The position numbers and the translations under genes were made by a program. This document shows positions 1-10,739 of a stretch of 64,000 bases of DNA, one piece after another. Below the pieces are notes generated by a model. The model was given only the letters and a program-made list of their open reading frames with translations. It searched no databases and had not been told where the DNA came from. The DNA is from Lolium rigidum (Eukaryota; Streptophyta; Magnoliopsida; Poales; Poaceae), in the NCBI RefSeq assembly GCF_022539505.1, contig NC_061510.1:94814292-94878291 (forward strand), in the 5' to 3' direction. How positions within the stretch are numbered: position 1 is the stretch's first letter; every line of letters begins with the position of its first letter.

Positions 1-3000
1 GTGTTCTCGGTGTGTGCGACAATCACAGGCTGCTCCTGAAGCCGTTCCGCGACATCGCCCAGGAGCTTCTTGAGCTGCTCGAAGAAGACGTCCCGGGATG
101 CCGGTTGCTCAAGCTGATCGGTGGGGAGTTGCTTCAACGCCGGTTCCACGATGTTGTCTGCGATCTGCCAGTATCACATAAATCTTCAGTTTGTGTACCG
201 ACATCTGACAGATCATTTGCTAGAAATAAACACTATTTTGTTCACTCACTTACCCAAGGGTCAGTAGCTGGGGGCATTCCATGGTCGACACGGAGCTGCT
301 GAACAGCAGCTATCAAACATTCCCGGAGAGTAGCATCTTCGGACCCAACCTGTGAGAAGATGGCAGCAGCTGCCGGATCATATCTGGGGCTGGACACGAA
401 GTCCCTGAGGTCCTCGCCGTCGATGCGCAGTATCACGATCGGGTCCTTCTTGAGCCCGGCCGCCATGCCAAGGAGAATGTCCGACAGGACCTCTTGGAAC
501 TCTGCCCTGGTCACACCCTCTTGGTTCCCATGACCATGGGTCAGCTCGCTCATAGCCTGCACTTTCAGGTTTGTGCAGTGTGTAAGAGAGGAGCAATTTA
601 CCATTCAGGCACAACCGTAGTCCCTGAACAGACTCATCTCTTCTGTTGTACATAATCAGTGGAGACATCGAAGATGTCGGAAGAAAAATTCTGTTCTTCA
701 TAGCCAGTGGAGACATCAAACATGTCGAAACAAAAAACATACATTTTACGAAGAATTTTTTTTGTTTCGGTATAATGCTTTAGAACCAGGAGACTCGAAG
801 TTTCCAATGATGTTCCTGTCTGAAGTTTGCAACTAGCTGATATTATGTGAATCCAGGCAGAAAATGTTTTACTGAACCAAGGGATTAATACAATATACCA
901 GTCACTCTCAATACAAAACTGTGAAAACATGTACTCCCTCCGTACCATAACGGATGTATTAGATTTGTCTAAAATTGGATATAATTTAGACAAATCTAAG
1001 ACATCCTTTTTTGGGATGGAGGGAGTACTATCGACGCGATTCAGAAAAACTCCGCGCTCGTTTTTTACTCTATGTTTAAGAGACGAACAATGGGCCATTC
1101 AGGCACTGTAGCAGAAAGCACCCAGCTAGTACTCACTCAATAGAGCAATAAGCCAGTGTCTGGACTTCTCTTATGTTGTAAATGTTTGGAAAAAAGTGTG
1201 ATCTACAAATAGTTCTGCTGTGGTCTAAGAAAAATTTGGGCAGTCTCCATTGATGGTCCTGTCTGAAGTTGAATTTGGCAACTGAGGTTATGGGAAATCC
1301 AGTCTATTTTTCACATAAAAAGGGTTTCAGTTGAATAGATCTCCTTAAAGAAAGATAGAGCTTAGGAATTTAAAATCAGGATAGTCTCCAGGATGTTCCT
1401 GTCTATGCCTGAAGTTGGACTTGGCACCTAACTGACATTATGTGAATTGAGGCAGAAAATGCTCTTTAGCGGAGAGAAATGTTTTACTGAACCTAGGGCG
1501 TAATACCAATTATTTTCAGTACAAAAGTGTTTCCACCAACTCACGTGCACAGCAAAATCCCTGGTCACCTGATAGATTTTTTTGCGATGTTCCATCAGAG
1601 AGAGTGACATATTTCTACTTCAAAAGAGATTGACGGCATGTATCATAAATAATCGAGGACATGAGGACAAGGTGAAGGTTTGGATCATGACGTTGTAGGT
1701 TCTTTTCCCAGCCTCCAATGGCGTGCTTGAACTCAGGTTCAGGGCATCTCGACACCGACTTGTGGGCAAACCTGAATCTTGCATTACCTTCTAAAGTCTT
1801 TACCGGCTAACGATTTAGTGTAGGAGATTGGATAACGAAACGGATCTCGATTACTAACCTAGTACCATCATCTGCTAAATACACCATTCAGCAGCCACGA
1901 CTTCTCTATCCCGTCTTCCAAGACATAGACCATAGCAGGTTGCGATCATGCTATATTCATATATGCAATAAGCCCACACCTATCTTATTGTTATTAGACG
2001 GAAGTCACTTCATATATGCAACTGAGGAGTTTCTCTTCTGTTGTTCATAACCAGTGGAGACATCGAAAATGTCGGAAGATTTTTTTTGTTCACAACCAGT
2101 GGAGACATCAAACATGTCGAAAGAAAAAACACACATTTTACGAAGATTTTTTGTTTCGGCATAACGCTTCAGAATCACGTTCTTGTTGAAGTTTGCAACT
2201 AACTGAGATTATGTGAATGCAGGCAGAAAATGTTATATTGAACCAAGGGATTAATACAATATACCAGTCATTGTCAATACAAAACTGTGAAACATGTACT
2301 ACCGATGGGATTCAGAAAAACTCCTCGCTCTTTTTTCTCTATGCGTAAGAGAGGAGCAATTTGCCATCCAGGCACTGCAGCAGAAAACTCCCAGACAGTA
2401 CTCTCTGAACAGATTCAATAGAGCAATAAGCTAGTGTCTGGACTTCTCTTATGTTATTCATAACGAGTGAAGAACAAACGTTTGGAGAAAAAAGTGTGAT
2501 CTACAAAGAGCTCTGCTGTGGTCTAAGAAAAACTTGGGCAGTCTCCATTAATGGTCATGTCTGAAGTTGAACTTGGCAACTGAGGTTATGGGAAATCCTG
2601 TCTATTTGTCACACAAAAAGGGTTTCAGTTTAGTAAAAGCCTCCTTAAATAAAAATATAGCTTAGGAAACTTAAAATCAGGGTAGTCTCCATGGTGTTCC
2701 TGTCTATCTGTCTGATGTCTGTCTGAAGTTGGACTCGGCACCTAACTGAGATTATGTGAATCCAGGCAGAAAATGGTCTCCAGCGGAGAGAACTATTTAC
2801 TGAACCTAGAGAGTAACACAATAAACTAACACTCATTTTTAATACAAAAGTGTGAAAACATGTTCTTCGATGAGATTCAGAAAAACTGCTCTCTGTTTTT
2901 TTGAGAACTTTTTGAGTTCTCGATGCATTCCATGGCCACTACTGACTATAATGGATTTTTTGCGATGTTCCATCAGATAGATTGACATATTTCTACTTCA

Positions 3001-4345
3001 AAAGATACTGACGGGATGTATAGTAAATGATCATGAGGACGAGGTTCCGATTGTGACGCTGTAGGTTCTTTTCCTAACCTCCACTGGCTTGAACTCAGGT
3101 TCAGGGCATCTCGACGCCGACCTGTGGGCAAACCTGAATCCTGCATTGCCTTCTAAAATCTTCACCGGCTAACGATTTGGTGTAGGAGATTGGATAACGA
3201 AAATAATCTCGATTACTAACCTAGTACCATCATCGTCTGCTAAATACACCTGCCAGCAGCGACGGCTTTTCTACCCCGTCTTCCAAGCCGTGGACGGTTG
3301 TACGTTGCTATCATGCTCCCATATTCATATGCAATATGGGTGTGTTTGGTTTGGTTCCCTAAGTAGCCCAGCCAAAAAAATTGATTGCCTATCAAGTTGT
3401 GGTCATTGTTTGGTTTGTAGCCAAAATTTTGGCTGCCAATGCATGTCCACCCCTCTCACTTACTGATTCTAGCCAAATAATTGGCCAAATGTGGGCAAAA
3501 GATTTCTTGACCAAAAAGTTGGCAACCAACTCTTGCCAAATATTTGGTAGGGCTGATGTGGGCACCAACCAAACGCACCCCGGCCACCAGAATTTCTGGT
3601 TATTCGACTGAATCCACTGCATCTGATGGATAACTATCCTCGCAAGATTCATCTCATGAATATACCTTGCAGGAATTCATGCAATTATTACCAGGAAACA
3701 TATGCTACTACAGTAGTATAATGGGCGACTCAACAACTTAGTTACAAGAGCTAGTAAGTTCAGGTGTCGCCCAATGTTTTGGAGCGACAGAAGGTTTAGT
3801 AAATTTGTGTGCCTTGCGGCTGAGTTTCTAAGGGTCAAGCGATTTTCACTGGAAAGGTTTAGGTTGTGTAAGCTACTGAAAAAATCCCGAATTGAGCACA
3901 CCGACAGCACCGAGCTGGCAACCCGTAGGCCGGCTTACCTTGCCTCTCAGCTATCAGATCATGGCTGGCAAGACTAGCTCGGTTGGTTGCAGTCACCGTA
4001 ATGCCATCGGCTTCGTGTAGCTAGTAGGACCCATCACCGTGCTTACGTACCTCGGAGTAGATGTGGTCGGCGTTGGGCGAGGAGCCCTGCGCGGGCAGGC
4101 CGAGCGCGGCGCCGATGTCGGCCACGGCGGGCTCCAGCTCCCGCGCAGAGAGCCTGCCGTCGCCGTCGGCGTCGAGCTGCGTCGAACTTGGTGTCGGCGA
4201 ACATGCCGAACGCCTCCCTGTCCTCCACCAGGTCCCTGATCCCCGACCCGTCCACCACCACCTTCGTCCGCTTGTCCTCCTTGCTACCGCCACCACCGCC
4301 GCCGCCCTTCTTGGCCTTCCTCCACCCGAACCAGCTCCTCTCCAT
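1..4345 (-). CDS. EF-hand calcium-binding protein gene, 5' part (3 exons; continues beyond base 1)
   Basis: Minus-strand host gene read as exon 1 4051-4345, exon 2 254-556 and exon 3 1-164 (partial). Splice sites are good: donor GTACGT after 4051, acceptor TGCAG before 556, donor GTAAGT after 254, acceptor GGCAG before 164; all junctions keep phase 0. Exon 1 starts with MERSWFGWRKAKK and a glycine tract, and carries a canonical EF-hand loop, DADGDGRLSARE. Exon 2 encodes AEFQEVLSDILLGMAAGLKK and a second, loop-like segment (LRIDGEDLRDFV). Exon 3 encodes NIVEPALKQLP and PVIVAHTEN. This layout matches plant proteins annotated as EF-hand family, probably Ca2+ sensors; the exact function is unknown. 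Odd point: exon 1 has one extra base near 4180-4184, just before the EF loop, so the reading frame breaks there. It lies against a CAG and may be a sequencing error. The family match is recalled, not searched. Confidence 0.8.
633..1965. repeat. Intronic 1.3 kb direct duplication, copy A
   Basis: Copy A of a diverged direct duplication inside intron 1 of the EF-hand gene; copy B is at about 2035-3335. Matching landmarks, in order, include CAGTGGAGACATCGAA (656 and 2051), the stretch around CAATACAAAACTGTGAA (909 and 2275), the GGCACTG(T/C)AGCAGAAA stretch (about 1098 and 2369) and the CCCGTCTTCCAAG stretch (about 1911 and 3276). Copy A carries a Stowaway MITE that copy B lacks. No coding potential seen; edges are approximate. 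Confidence 0.75.
934..1025. mobile_element. Stowaway (Tc1/Mariner-type) MITE, 92 bp
   Basis: Ends are CTCCCTCCGT and a GGATGGAGGGAG inverted copy, flanked by TA on both sides (932-933 and 1026-1027). The middle folds back on itself (TTAGATTTGTCTAAA and TTTAGACAAATCTAAG). TA duplication, CTCCCTCCGT terminus and size are those of grass Stowaway MITEs, mobilised in trans by mariner transposases. The paralogous position in intron copy B (about 2290) is an empty site. Confidence 0.92.
2035..3335. repeat. Intronic 1.3 kb direct duplication, copy B
   Basis: Second copy of the intron 1 duplication. It is colinear with copy A apart from small indels and absence of the Stowaway MITE. The unoccupied site reads CATGTACTACCGATG, against CATGTA-MITE-TACTATCGACG in copy A. 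No gene seen. Confidence 0.75.
3338..3580. mobile_element. 243-bp element with 13-bp terminal inverted repeats
   Basis: Left end GGGTGTGTTTGGT, right end the inverse of GGGTGCGTTTGGT (one mismatch). The interior has many TTGGC/GCCAA inverted motifs, so it can fold into a long hairpin. No clear target duplication was found, so the superfamily is left open (Tourist/Harbinger-like or hAT-like MITE). It lies in intron 1 of the EF-hand gene next to duplication copy B. Confidence 0.55.
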
Positions 4346-4362
4346 TGGTCCCGGACTCTCCG

Positions 4363-4370
4363 TATATATA
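4363..4370 (-). promoter_or_regulatory. TATA-like box upstream of the EF-hand gene
   Basis: TATATATA on the minus strand. It sits only about 18 bp before the chosen ATG (4345). A TATA box normally places transcription start about 30 bp downstream, which would fall inside the coding exon, so either another promoter is used or the true first codon is elsewhere. No better TATA was noticed between 4371 and 4600. Confidence 0.35.
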
Positions 4371-5599
4371 GCGCCCGGCCACTGACGTGCAAGGAATCGA
4401 GGAAAAGTTGCACCGGCCCCCTTTCCCACTCGCAGATACAGGACCGGGGTTAAGCTCTCTCGATCGATCGCTTGGCGTCTTGGGCTCTTGGCGTTTGGTT
4501 CTGTATAAAAAGCAATGGGAGTGAGAGGGGATGGGGAGGAAAGCAACCGGCCGGGGAAAGTTCGGCCGTTGTCGGCGGCGGGATGGCGAGCGTGCAAGTT
4601 GGGACGGCAGCCGGCCACTTGTTCGACCTCCCGCGTTTCTCGTGATCACGGCGCGCGCGACGGCACAGGCACAGTGGGATCGACGACGACGACGCACGCG
4701 CGCACGCACACGATATTATTTTCACCTGATTGCTTACATGTGAAAGCGTCTTGCTTGTTCATCTCTTTGTTTAACTATTATTGCAAGCTAGATAGATTGA
4801 TTGATGGATATAGAGGATTAGTCGACTGGCCTCTTTGTTTTGAGCGCTGGCTGGTTCCTTCTCCGGTGGGGGAAGGCATATTATCATAGTACCATGGTCG
4901 GCGCGGGTCACGATCGATCGTGGTGGTGGCCGGGCATGAACATGATGGCCAAAAGCGACGGCGACCGGCCGTGTCGGTCTGTGGCTGTGCACAGCTGCAA
5001 AGCAGAGTTTTCTCCGGCGGGATAATGAGGCGTTCGACAAAAGACAAGGTCTATATGGCTAGGGCTCGCTCAAAAGAAAAAGATATCAGAGAAAAGGAAC
5101 TCTCCCTCTCTTGACCTTTGCCTCCTGCTACCTAGCTTTAGTAGTTGACATCTACGCGATCCATCGATCGAGCTCATTTTAGCTTCTAAGCAACGGCCAA
5201 CTACTAGCTAGCCATAGCATCTTTATATGCACAAGTTTCATCGATCGGCATATGGTCTAAACATCAACTCGTAGTTTTGTTCGCAGAGGAGCTACCTATT
5301 TACGGATCAGTACCAACATCAACATAAATACTCCTACATACGTATAGTTGGAGAGGTTTCATGTCTTCCTGAAAGGCCGATCGATGTATCTGATCAGTGT
5401 CACGTCAGGGATCAGGCACTAGGCGCTATCAACGCTTTGCTAGATTCAGCAAGACAGCCAAGTGTGTTGCTAAAGCCTCGCTCATCTTCGCCACTTTCAG
5501 GTTTTTCCGCAGGCGATGTGACCAATCGTTCACACGTGTCAGCATTCTGAAGCGTGCATCTATCTGCGGTTCGTCTTGCTTGCCGCGGAAGCATCCTTA
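4371..5599. other. Intergenic / upstream region of the EF-hand gene
   Basis: GC-rich near the gene (4400-4700, including CGCGCG and CGACGACGACG runs), then mixed sequence. Open frames here are short and overlap on both strands with no recognisable protein, so they were not called. Several CGATCGAT clusters occur (4460, 4910, 5160). The right edge abuts a CACTA element whose TTA target copy is 5597-5599. Confidence 0.6.
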
Positions 5600-6023
5600 C
5601 ACTACGGGAGAGCACAGATGTACCGACGGCTGCCGTGTGTGCCGACGGCCAAATATCGGGGCCGTCGGCACAGAAGCATCCGGATCGCGGCGATAAAGAT
5701 GGCCGTCGTCGCTAAAATGGCCGTCGGCACAAGCCGGTTGTGCCGACGGTACAGGACCAGTCTGGCCGTCGGCACAATATTTTTTTTCTTTTTTTTTACT
5801 ACAGATCTGTGCCGACGGTATAGCTTTTTTCTATTTCTGCACGACAGTCTTCAAAAAATCATAACTAAATCATTCTAATTGAGAAAAATAAGTATAATAT
5901 ATCAAATTTTGCAGAAAAACAAGATCTATCATAGAAAAATATAAAAAATGGAATATTTCAAATACCTAAACAAATCTTTTTAGAAATGAGCTATAATGTT
6001 CGAGGTTTCATGGCTTTCACACA

Positions 6024-7520
6024 CGCCAAAAATGAAAAAATTGTCGCTCGTGGGTCGGATTAGAAATCCGCGTCCGGGGACTTGCTTCCCATCCTAGGGT
6101 CCACACACGTGCCAAATATGATCTCGTTTCGGCAAACTATGCCATGCCAAGACCGTTTCCCACCTCATTTCCCCTAAAATCCATAGAACTCCGAACGTGA
6201 TAGCCCTTTTCGTGAAAGGTTTTTCAAAATAATTGTCGTATCCCAGTTTTAACAAACGGAATAGTTACTATGACATATAAAATGACGTCACGCGGCTCCG
6301 TGGGATTTTTGGACATCGTTCAAATTGTCATCTGGCCAAAACAGGACCCCCGGGACATGCGGTATCGCCGTACCGGGTGTGCGGGTGCACCCATTCACGA
6401 ACAAACTAAACAGACAAAAATTAGCACATATAATGATGCGTCGTTGAACTAAAAACAATTTTTCCGGAATTTCTGGAGCGACGGATAGTTGAACCCTAGT
6501 TCAAATCCGGTCAGTTTCTAGCGGATACGGCGGGACACCGCCGGAAGCCGCATGGGTTCCCAAAAAGCTAACGCGTGCACATGTCATCTGATAGGTGGTG
6601 CGTAGGTGGTCTACTATCATCGCACGGAGGTTTCACTTCATACTAAAATGCGCCCCATGTAGTCGCTTCACAAATAAAAACCGTTTGGGCACGCTAAAAA
6701 TGAAAAGATGGCCGACCGTGGATCGGATTAGAAATGCGCGTCCGGGGTGTTACTTCCCATCCTAGGGCCCACACACGTGCCAAATATGATCTCGTTTCGG
6801 CAAACTATGACATGCCGAGGCCGTTTCCCACCTCATTTCCCTTGAAATCCATAGAACTCCGGACGTGATAGCCCTTTTCGTGAAGGGTTTTTCAAAATAA
6901 TTGCCGTATCCTAGTTTTAACAAATGGAACAGTTACTATGACATATAAAATGACGTCACGCGACTCTGTGGGATTTTTTTGACTTCGTTCAAATTGCCAT
7001 CTGGCCAAAACAGGACCCCCGAGACATGCGGTATCGCCGTACCGGGCGTGCGGGTGCACCCATTCGCGAACAAACTAAACGGACAAAAAATAGCATATAT
7101 AATGATGCGTCGTTGAAATAAAAACAATTTTTCCGGAATTTCTGGAGCGACGGATAGTTGACCCCTAGTTCAAATCCGGTCAGTTTCCAGCGGATACGGC
7201 GGGACACCGCCGGAAGCCGCATGGGTTCCCAAAAAGCTAACGCGTGCACATGGCATGTGATAGGTGGTGCGTAGGTGATCTACTATCATCGCACGGAGGT
7301 TTCACTTAACACTAAAATGCGCCCCATGTAGCTGCTTCACAAATAAAAACCGTTTGGGCACGCTAAAAATGAAAAGATAGTCGACCGTGGATCGGATTTG
7401 AAATGCACGTCCGGGGTCTTACTTCCCATCCTAGGGCCCACACACGTGCCAAATATGACTTTGTTTCGGCGAACTATGCCATGCCGAGGCCGTTTTCCAC
7501 CTTATTTTCGATAAAGTCAG
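6024..7520. repeat. 668-bp internal tandem repeat of the CACTA element (2.2 copies)
   Basis: Units start at 6024, 6692 and 7361 with CGC(C/T)AAAAATGAAA, giving periods of 668 and 669. The third copy stops near 7520. Copies differ by scattered substitutions. Each unit includes CATCCTAGG(G)(T/C)CCACACACGTG and AAATTTCTGG-type motifs; no conserved protein is visible. Confidence 0.9.
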
Positions 7521-7867
7521 TCAAATTTAAACTAGAGGTACTTGATCTAATGCTCATGATTTTTGGGTAAGTTAACTTTGTAGGTTCAAAAGATGATATG
7601 GATGTCATATTTGTATTCCTCTCATTTTTCTGATCAATTTAGACATATTATTTGCCAAATTCGCATTTACTCGATATTAATTATTCCTTATTAAATAAAA
7701 AACAAAAAATAAAATCATTTAATTGTTTTTCAAATTCTATATTATTATTATTTATATATATTCATTGTTGTTTACTTAAATAATTGTTTAGAATTTAAAA
7801 ATATAGAGGTGTGACATCACGGTCAAAGGGTTAATATGATAGATATGGTAATATTAACATCAAAGGT

Positions 7868-7945
7868 GTCATTTCTTTCAGGGAAGCTCATCCGAAGAGA
7901 ACCAAGAAGTTGAGGATGGGTGACCAACTGGGAAGTTTGACCATA
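7868..7945 (+). other. 5S rRNA-like segment inside CACTA element (box C conserved)
   Basis: Bases 7914-7937 match the 3' promoter element (box C) of plant 5S rRNA at about 21 of 24 positions by my recollection of the 5S consensus: GGATGGGTGACC, four variable bases, then GGGAAGT. Just upstream is CTCATCCGAAG, like CTCCGAAG of 5S. The same core, with a better preserved box A, is in the second CACTA element at 16578-16642. A run of T residues follows at 8031-8053 on the same strand. This is not a functional 5S gene: the 5' half is absent. Confidence 0.6.
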
Positions 7946-8293
7946 AGTGCAATTTGACCTAAGATTAAGTGTACTAAGTGTGATTGTGAAAGATTAACAA
8001 GTAAAAAAAAAGTAGAAGAAGAAAAGTGAAATTTTTTTTTTCAATTTTTTTTTGAATATTTTTTCGAAAATAAATTTGAAAATTTTGAAATACTATGCCG
8101 ATGGTTTTACCGTCGGCACAACAATCTATGCCGACGGCCAGTTGGTGCCGACGGTGATCGGGCAGTCCCCGACCAGAACTATGCCGACGACGCTATGCCG
8201 ACGGTCACCGTCGGCACAGCCTGTGCCGACGGTCTTCTAGGCTGTGCCGACGGCTGGCGGCCGTCGGCATACAACATCTCTCCTGTAGTGTTA

Positions 8294-8992
8294 AGTGGTG
8301 TTGTTGCCTCCATTGAACTTTACTTCTGCTGCTGGTTACTTGCTTTTTGTGTGGCTGTTCTACAGTTATAGCACTGCGCCAAGGCACCGGCCTATCAGGG
8401 TTTGGGCATTTCTAGATCGTGCTTGGTAGTCTAGGCTGATTTTCGAGCTTTCTAAGGCAGTCTCTATTAGCGTGTGACTGTACTAGGACGTCGCCTAGAG
8501 GGGGGTGAGGGTGAAAAGGTGGTGTATAAAAACTTCTACTTGAGAGCTAAACTAGGCGGAATAAAACTACTCATGTGTTTACTAGTTTAGCTCAAGGCCT
8601 ATCAACTAGGGGTTTGCCTAAGTGCTCCAACAACCTATGCTAGCATGATGAGCAACAAGATGATAACAAGATAAGCATAGCATCAAGCATGATAGATATC
8701 ACAATGTAAAGCGCATAGGTAAAGGAGCTCGGGTTGAGAAGTAACCGGTGCACGAGGAGACGACGATGTATCCCGAAGTTCACACCCAAGGGTGCTACGT
8801 CTCCGTTGGAGCGGTGTGGAGGCACGAGGCACTCCAAGAAGCCAACTAGGGCCACCGTATTCTCCTCGAGCCTTTCCACCAAAGGAAAGCCTCGATCCAC
8901 TAAGGGACCCTTGAGGGTGGTCACCGAACCCGTACAAGCTTGGGAAAACGCCAAGTATCAAGCATGAGGCAACTCCACAACACGGAGGCTCT
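8294..8992. other. Dispersed repeat of uncertain class
   Basis: Starts near GACGTCGCCTAGAGGGGGG (8488) and reads like the flank of a large retroelement: low-complexity stretches, no host gene, no domain in the short frames. It leads directly into the 57-bp minisatellite. I recognise the CCTAGAGGGGGGTGA style of sequence from cereal repeats but cannot name the family. Confidence 0.4.
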
Positions 8993-9192
8993 CAAGTACA
9001 CGGTCACAAGAGGCTTACAACACACCACCAAGGAAACCAACTGCACCAAGGATGCTATGCGCCACACGAGGCTAACACACTCCACCAAGGAAACCAACTC
9101 CACCAAGGATGCAACTTGCCACTAGAGGCTAACACACTCCACCAAGGAAACCAACTCCACCAAGGATGCAACTCGCCACTAGAGGCTAACAC
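8993..9192. repeat. 57-bp minisatellite truncated by the assembly gap
   Basis: Units start at 9050, 9107 and 9164 with GGATGC(A/T)A; a more diverged unit precedes them (8993-9049). Period is exactly 57 bp (19 codons), so open frames persist through the array on both strands, but these are an effect of the period. The third unit runs into the N block, so the real copy number is unknown. Confidence 0.9.
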
Positions 9193-9292
9193 NNNNNNNN
9201 NNNNNNNNNNNNNNNNNNNNNNNNNNNNNNNNNNNNNNNNNNNNNNNNNNNNNNNNNNNNNNNNNNNNNNNNNNNNNNNNNNNNNNNNNNNN
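9193..9292. other. Assembly gap, 100 N
   Basis: Exactly 100 N, the usual placeholder for a gap of unknown size. It interrupts the 57-bp tandem array. Confidence 0.99.
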
Positions 9293-9926
9293 TTTCTTGA
9301 ATGGTTGACCACGAGAACTCTTGCTTGTGCATCCTTCCCGATGTGTACCGTCCATGAGCTTTCTCCTTTCCAGGGGTTTTCATTGGCATGTGCTCTCTCG
9401 CTTGACCCTTTCTAGTCTTCACCGGAGGTTTCTAACCTTCAAACTGCAGTCTGGGGAATGGGGGTCATCGCAAGTTCAAGTCATTTCATTTTGGTTGGCA
9501 TTGGCCACGTCGTTGTAGACAGAATTAGCAGTTCGCGGCAAAGGAATATTCTTGAGATCGTCAGTCTCTTTGTCATGTTACAAACATTTGTCGTATTTTC
9601 CTGTTCAAGCTCCTGTGCTATGCAACATAAGTACCAGTTTATGTAGCAATGAATACAGTGTATCATGCTATGATGTATTCTTGTGGACAATACCGGTGTT
9701 TTGACATGAATTTTTTCATGTTTTGTTTTCCTTTTTATTATCGGTAACAGTAGAAGTGTGTTTGTCGTTTTCGTGCATTATAGGAGTCTTTATCTTCCAT
9801 GGCTGATTTGAGAGTACTTTGCTAACTAAGTGACCGTGAGACCTCGGAGGAAACCAAATGTTAGCGATGTTGCATTTTAAAGAGTATATGAGTAGAAGCC
9901 AGCTATCTCCTACAAAGCTCAATTCA
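9293..9926. other. Unassigned sequence between gap and MITE
   Basis: No gene, RNA or clear transposon terminus seen. Short frames only. Confidence 0.5.
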
Positions 9927-9934
9927 GCTGAGAC

Positions 9935-10127
9935 CGGTGGCGGAGCTTGGGACATACATTTGGGGGGGGGGGGGGGCAAATGGGCTGGGAGAAAAGGAAT
10001 AGCAAGGTTTTGGATTAAATTGGGGGGCAAATAGGCCTAATCTTAGTGGATCCTTCAGAGATTATTAATGGGCTGGGGGGCGGTGCCCCCCCCCCCACCC
10101 GGGGGCAGCAACATAGGTACGCCAGTG
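9935..10127. mobile_element. hAT-like MITE, 193 bp, with poly(G)/poly(C) arms
   Basis: Ends CGGTGGCGGAGC and the inverse of CACTGGCGTACC (8 of 12 match), flanked by GCTGAGAC (9927-9934) and GCTGAGAG (10128-10135), a 7 of 8 match to an 8-bp duplication. A G tract at about 9961-9976 and a C tract at about 10086-10096 are inverted with respect to each other. Terminus and 8-bp duplication suggest hAT; homopolymer length is probably unreliable. Confidence 0.6.
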
Positions 10128-10135
10128 GCTGAGAG

Positions 10136-10739
10136 CGTCCACGTTAGGGAACCGTAAACACTGATATTTGCAAGTTGTGCGTAGTCATTTTGTACAACAG
10201 TTAAGGGCATAACAGCTAAGGAGTCAAGATTATATATTGGTTGAACCTTGGGTATGTTTGTCGATGTATTGAATGGGAAACAAAAACCAAATTGTTTCGG
10301 GTGATAATTTCACGGTGGGTTGCTTTTGCATGGTTAATAAGTGGATCATTGTGCTATACATGTTTCAAATTGAATATCACAGAATAAGCCCTAGCTATAC
10401 GGTAAAATTTCTCGAGGTAATAGAACTTGCGGGTCATCCTCGAAACAACAATTCTCCTATGAGAACTATCATTTTTATCATGTAACTCATTGAAGAGGTA
10501 CCACTTGTACCTCCTAGACTGGTCGTATATAACCCGGCAATCGACTTGCATTGCTTCAACCAACCCCATAACCGCCTATGTCTTATAGAGGGATACATCG
10601 CCTATAACCCAACAACATGTGCATATCACACCCTCCTCCTGGCATCGGAGGTCCGCCTCATTGCTAGAGCTCTCCTCCCTGCGTGAAGGCACCACCATGT
10701 CAGTTCTCGGTGTGCAGCACCATGCGGCATTTCATGCCA
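10136..10739. other. Unassigned sequence
   Basis: AT-rich, no supported gene or RNA. It probably includes internal sequence or flank of the adjoining antisense LTR relic. Confidence 0.4.

Larger units (their letters stand above)
5600..8290 (+). mobile_element. Non-autonomous CACTA (En/Spm-type) DNA transposon, 2.69 kb
   Basis: Left end CACTACGGGAGAG, right end the inverse of CACTACAGGAGAG, flanked by TTA on both sides (5597-5599 and 8291-8293), the 3-bp target duplication typical of CACTA elements. Subterminal repeats of CCGTCGGCA and its complement crowd both ends (5620-5820 and 8095-8270), as expected for transposase binding sites. The interior has no transposase or TNP1-like frame, so movement would depend on an autonomous relative. 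It holds a 668-bp tandem repeat (6024-7520), an AT-rich part and a 5S rRNA-like segment (7868-7945). It lies between the EF-hand gene promoter and a repeat region. Confidence 0.93.

Noticed and set aside
9055..9415. Frames running through the N gap (9055-9415)
   Set aside because: Produced by the 57-bp period and by undetermined bases.
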